Positions 60,871 to 64,000 of a stretch of DNA of 64,000 nucleotides are shown piece after piece (the stretch's first letter is position 1; each line of letters begins with the position of its first letter). The position numbers and the translations under genes were made by a program. This DNA comes from TMED23 sp913054205 (GTDB taxonomy: Bacteria > Pseudomonadota > Alphaproteobacteria > Rhodospirillales > UBA2165). Location: contig JAYGEG010000067.1 in the NCBI GenBank assembly GCA_046582495.1, forward strand, positions 26,321 to 90,320. Reading direction: 5' to 3'. The notes beneath the pieces are model-generated. The model saw only the letters and a list, made by a program, of their open reading frames with translations, did not search any database and had not been told where the DNA came from.

Positions 60871-62604
60871 ATGGATTGTTCAAAGACTAAATCGAGTTTC
60901 CCGTTCAAACGAATATTTTGGCTGATGCCGCTATTAATGGTGGGATTTATGGCCTCAGTCAGCGTTCAAGCAAAAGACACTGTGCCGCAGCTTGGGAAGT
61001 CTAAATTTGGCAATTATTTGGCCGGACGACACGCTCAGTTTACCTCCGATCCTCACTTCGCCATCGAATACTATAAATCGGCACTTAAACAATCTCCCAA
61101 AAATCATGACCTTCTGCGCCGTTTGGCGACGCTGTTAATTTCGGAAGGTAAAATTGAGCAAGCAAAGCCTCATGCGGAACGGCTGATCAAAGAATCATCC
61201 AAAAACACTAATTTATCTCGGCTTATTCTGGCACTAAGCGATATAAAAGCACAGAAATTCAAGGTCGCATCCGAAAAAATCAACAAACTTCCAGAAGGTG
61301 GCCTCAACACGTTCTCCCTGCCGATGCTTAAAGCCTGGTTACTCGCCGGCCAAAAGAAATACGATGACGCGCTCAAAATTCTCGATAAAAAAACCAGTAA
61401 TAAAAGTCTCGAAGCACTGTTTGGCATTCATGGGGCTTTAATTAGCGAGTTTGCCGGCCGCGACAAAGATGCAGAAACGCGCTACAAAAAGACCGCCAAA
61501 TTGCGTAAGAATGCAAATTTAAGGCTGACTATCTTATTTGGTAATTTTTACGAAAGTACCGGCCAACCCAAAAAAGCCAAGGCGATCTACGACCGCTATA
61601 AACGTCGCCGTCCGTCTACAACGATGTTGGACAGTGCATATCAACGTCTTAAAACCGGCAAAAAACCAAAGCCCAATAACGCAACGGCCCGAGATGGCGT
61701 GGCCGAAGCTTTGTTCAGCTTGGCTTTTGCCATCCAAAATCAAAATCCCTTTCAAACAGTGATTTTCTCTCGCCTTGCAATTTATTTACGCCCCTCCTTT
61801 TCAATCGCAAAAATTCTGCTGGCAGAATCTCTCGACGGCAATGACCGTCTCGATGATGCCAATAAAGTTTATGTATCTGTCATCAATGATCCTGCATTTG
61901 CCTGGACCGCGCGACTTCGCATTGCCGCTAATTTGGACCGCTTGGGCGATACCGATGATGCTATTCTTGAACTCAAAAGAATGTCGGAGGAAAACCCGAC
62001 GCGGATCGATGCGCTAGTACGAATGGGCGGCATATTACAACGCCACAAACGCTACCGCGAATCGACCAAAGCTTATGCCGAGGCCAAAGCCAGACTGCCA
62101 AATCCTAAAAGACAGCATTGGGGGCTCTATTACTCCAATGGCATATCCCATGAGCGATTAAAAGAATGGCCAAAAGCCGAAAAAGATTTTCTCAAAGCTT
62201 TGGAATTGCGCCCCAATCATCCGAGCGTGCTGAACTATCTCGGCTATTCCTGGGTCGAGCAAGGACTGCATCTTGATCGCGCTCAAGACATGATCCGGAA
62301 CGCTGTCAAACAGCGCCCGCAAGATGGCTATATCATCGATAGTTTGGGATGGGTTCTTTATCGCCTCGGCGATATGAAAGGCGCCGTCAAACAATTGGAG
62401 CGCGCCGTCGAACTCCGCCCCGAAGACCCGACGATCAATGACCATTTGGGCGATATTTACTGGGCGGTCGGACGTAAAAACGAAGCGACTTTCCAATGGA
62501 ACCGAGCCCTGACGCTAGAGCCCGAGAAAGATCAAATTCCCAAGATCAAACTAAAGCTTAAAGAAGGTCTGCCGAAAGACGCGAATAAGCGCAAAGGGAT
62601 TTAA
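60871..62604 (+). CDS. Exported TPR-repeat protein
   Basis: 577 residues with a signal peptide (L-M-P-L-L-M-V-G-F-M-A-S-V, ending V-Q-A-K). It is built of tetratricopeptide repeats through most of its length; clear units include A-E-K-D-F-L-K-A-L-E-L-R-P-N-H-P-S-V-L and A-V-K-Q-L-E-R-A-V-E-L-R-P. The last three repeats carry N-Y-L-G-Y-S-W-V-E-Q-G and D-S-L-G-W-V-L-Y-R-L-G-D. Such proteins upstream of ispE are common in alphaproteobacteria; a scaffold role in the periplasm is likely but not defined. Confidence 0.85.
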   Translation: MDCSKTKSSFPFKRIFWLMPLLMVGFMASVSVQAKDTVPQLGKSKFGNYLAGRHAQFTSDPHFAIEYYKSALKQSPKNHDLLRRLATLLISEGKIEQAKPHAERLIKESSKNTNLSRLILALSDIKAQKFKVASEKINKLPEGGLNTFSLPMLKAWLLAGQKKYDDALKILDKKTSNKSLEALFGIHGALISEFAGRDKDAETRYKKTAKLRKNANLRLTILFGNFYESTGQPKKAKAIYDRYKRRRPSTTMLDSAYQRLKTGKKPKPNNATARDGVAEALFSLAFAIQNQNPFQTVIFSRLAIYLRPSFSIAKILLAESLDGNDRLDDANKVYVSVINDPAFAWTARLRIAANLDRLGDTDDAILELKRMSEENPTRIDALVRMGGILQRHKRYRESTKAYAEAKARLPNPKRQHWGLYYSNGISHERLKEWPKAEKDFLKALELRPNHPSVLNYLGYSWVEQGLHLDRAQDMIRNAVKQRPQDGYIIDSLGWVLYRLGDMKGAVKQLERAVELRPEDPTINDHLGDIYWAVGRKNEATFQWNRALTLEPEKDQIPKIKLKLKEGLPKDANKRKGI

Positions 62605-62609
62605 CCGCC

Positions 62610-63485
62610 TTGCCGGGAAGCCCCTCCAATACCGTAACCGCTTTTGCGCCGGCTAAAATCAATCTCTATCTCCAAGTGACCGGCCGCCGCGATGATGGCT
62701 ATCACCTGCTCGATAGTTTGATTGTTTTTGCTGATATCGGTGATCAAATCTCAGCCACCTCGTCTGATCAGTTAAAACTGACAATTGAGGGACCCTTTGC
62801 TAAGGGGCTGTCTAGTGGTGACAATAATTTGGTGATCCGGGCGGCCAATATATTGGCTGAATTTGCCGACATTGAGCCCCGGGCGAACATTACGCTCACC
62901 AAGAATTTGCCGGTAGCTTCAGGCATTGGCGGCGGCTCTGCAGATGCGGCGGCAACGCTCCATGCTCTGACCGAGCTTTGGCAGCTCACCCTTTCCAAGC
63001 AAGATCTATTGGCGCTGGCACAAAAATTAGGGGCGGATGTGCCGGTCTGTGTGCATGGAAAACCTTCCTTCATAAGCGGTATTGGCGAAATCATAACCCC
63101 TGCACCGGATTTGCCGGAGGCCTGGCTGGTCTTGGTAAATCCCGGAATTGCCATCTCAACCCCAGAGGTTTTTGCTGGGCGGAATGGCGATTTTTCTAAA
63201 GTTTCGCCGTTTGCGACGCCGCCTCCAGCCTACACCGAGTTTGCCGCATTATTGAATGAACGGCGAAACGATCTCACGGTATCTGCGATCGCGATTGCGC
63301 CTGAAATCCAAGAGGCATTATCCGCGCTCGACACTTCACCCGGCCAGAATCTTTGTCGAATGTGCGGCAGTGGCGCAACCTGCTTTGGTCTGTTTGAGGA
63401 TGAAATCATGGCTCAGAAAGCAGCTGATGACATTCAAACGGCGCATCCCACTTGGTGGATCAGGGCCGCACGATTACGATCCTAA
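62610..63485 (+). CDS. ispE: 4-diphosphocytidyl-2-C-methyl-D-erythritol kinase
   Basis: GHMP-family kinase of the non-mevalonate isoprenoid pathway. It has 291 residues from TTG 62610, five bases after the TPR gene stop. N-terminal A-P-A-K-I-N-L-Y-L (substrate Lys), the ATP loop P-V-A-S-G-I-G-G-G-S-A-D-A-A-A-T, and the late M-C-G-S-G-A-T-C-F-G are all present. Length is normal. Confidence 0.95.
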   Translation: MPGSPSNTVTAFAPAKINLYLQVTGRRDDGYHLLDSLIVFADIGDQISATSSDQLKLTIEGPFAKGLSSGDNNLVIRAANILAEFADIEPRANITLTKNLPVASGIGGGSADAAATLHALTELWQLTLSKQDLLALAQKLGADVPVCVHGKPSFISGIGEIITPAPDLPEAWLVLVNPGIAISTPEVFAGRNGDFSKVSPFATPPPAYTEFAALLNERRNDLTVSAIAIAPEIQEALSALDTSPGQNLCRMCGSGATCFGLFEDEIMAQKAADDIQTAHPTWWIRAARLRS

Positions 63486-63578
63486 TCGGCTAAAAAAATA
63501 TTTGAGATTTTGACTTCGCTACGCTTGCGTCTTCAGGCGAAGTTGCGTAAATTGCGCGCCTCTCAAGAGACAAATTGA

Positions 63579-63655
63579 TGGGGCGTAGCCAAGTGGCCTA
63601 AGGCACCGGCTTTTGATGCCGGCATTCGGAGGTTCGAATCCTCCCGCCCCAGCCA
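63579..63655 (+). tRNA. tRNA-Gln (anticodon UUG), CCA encoded
   Basis: Acceptor stem TGGGGCG (63579-63585) pairs with CGCCCCA (63645-63651), followed by G and encoded CCA (63653-63655). The anticodon stem CCGGC/GCCGG encloses TTTTGAT, giving anticodon TTG. The T-arm GGAGGTTCGAATCCTCC is perfect. U1-A72 is typical of bacterial tRNA-Gln. The D-loop (AGCCAAGTGGCCTAAGGC) is one or two bases longer than usual. Confidence 0.95.
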
Positions 63656-64000
63656 ATAACAATAAATATTCCATTATTTTCAATGGTTTAATTTTTCGTC
63701 CTTATCATACCCATATCTGTACCCATATTTAAATTAATATTTGTCGCAGCAAACACTTTTCCGGGATATCCCGAGATTTAACAGGATTTGGTGGGATATT
63801 TTGCAAATGCGCGTGCCGTTCGTGCAGTTCGTCATCATTCACGACGATGTCCGCTATCGGGGGTAAAGCGGACGCTTTTGGTAGGTGCCGATAATGTCTG
63901 CTATTAGCCAGAAGCGGACATTCAAGATAAATTGATTGAAAATCTCAATCTTAACACCGTACTGCGATATGGCAGGTAAGGTGTGTCTTGATTTATTTTA
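63656..64000. other. 345-bp stretch without a gene, downstream of tRNA-Gln
   Basis: No reading frame of useful length. The first 80 bases are AT-rich and include the near-repeat CCCATATCTGTACCCATATTT. Two related GC-rich inverted repeats follow at 63849-63873 and 63893-63922. The 3' end of a tRNA gene is a usual phage or island integration site, so this may be the edge of an integrated element, but no integrase is visible before the window ends. Confidence 0.45.
63849..63922. repeat. Two related inverted repeats with GTCCGCT/AGCGGAC arms
   Basis: Repeat 1: GTCCGCT (63849-63855) and AGCGGAC (63867-63873). Repeat 2: AATGTCTGCT (63893-63902) and AGCGGACATT (63913-63922), with one G-U pair. Both share the AGCGGAC arm, so they look like two copies of one small palindromic element, 20 bases apart. 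Confidence 0.6.

Noticed and set aside
1..64000. CRISPR array, rRNA operon, intact insertion sequence or prophage
   Set aside because: No regularly spaced repeats, no rRNA sequence, no transposase and no phage structural genes were seen on either strand.

Overview
The window looks like a chromosomal segment of a medium-GC alphaproteobacterium. The conserved blocks have alphaproteobacterial gene order: pyrB-pyrC-plsY-dprA-topA-rnr, rpmG next to divK, hisZ-purA, rluD next to a small membrane protein and a JAMM protease, and udg / ETF-QO / TPR / ispE. No species can be named from the sequence alone.

Layout. 1-24 kb is mostly housekeeping: ribonucleotide reductase (nrdA 3' end and nrdB), a Holliday-junction resolvase-like protein, pyrimidine synthesis, plsY, a broken dprA, topA, rnr, an S41 lipoprotein protease, rpmG, divK, a Crp/Fnr regulator, a GT2 glycosyltransferase, hisZ, purA, rluD and a JAMM protease. 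Between these lie eroded genes: the tail of a REC-domain protein, a frameshifted TauE/SafE exporter, a dprA without its 5' half, and an OmpR-type regulator that lost its N-terminus and carries a nonsense codon.

24-55.5 kb is an accessory catabolic and transport region. It starts with a cluster of two cyclase-family hydrolases, a beta-keto acid cleavage enzyme, an amidase, two 3-hydroxyisobutyrate-dehydrogenase-like reductases, a PuuE-like deacetylase-fold hydrolase and an ABM-type monooxygenase. A complete branched-chain-type ABC transporter (livJHMGF order) follows, then a GST and a DUF1330 protein. Next come a TRAP transporter with two tandem binding-protein genes (the first dead), a cupin / VOC / flavin-monooxygenase operon, a three-subunit molybdenum hydroxylase, a TetR regulator and a tripartite tricarboxylate transporter. 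A perfect 14-bp palindrome, TGATCAAATGATCA, occurs in three promoter regions: dctQM, cupin-VOC-monooxygenase, and the tetR/Mo-hydroxylase divergent region. I infer one TetR-controlled catabolic regulon for a (hetero)aromatic or N-containing substrate. A second shared inverted repeat, GTCTTATA(G/T)AAGA, lies just upstream of three transporter genes.

55.5-64 kb returns to core functions: moaB, a lytic transglycosylase, a family-4-like uracil-DNA glycosylase, ETF-ubiquinone oxidoreductase, a TPR protein, ispE and tRNA-Gln(UUG). After the tRNA there are about 345 bp without a gene, holding two related inverted repeats. I found no CRISPR array, rRNA or intact insertion sequence.
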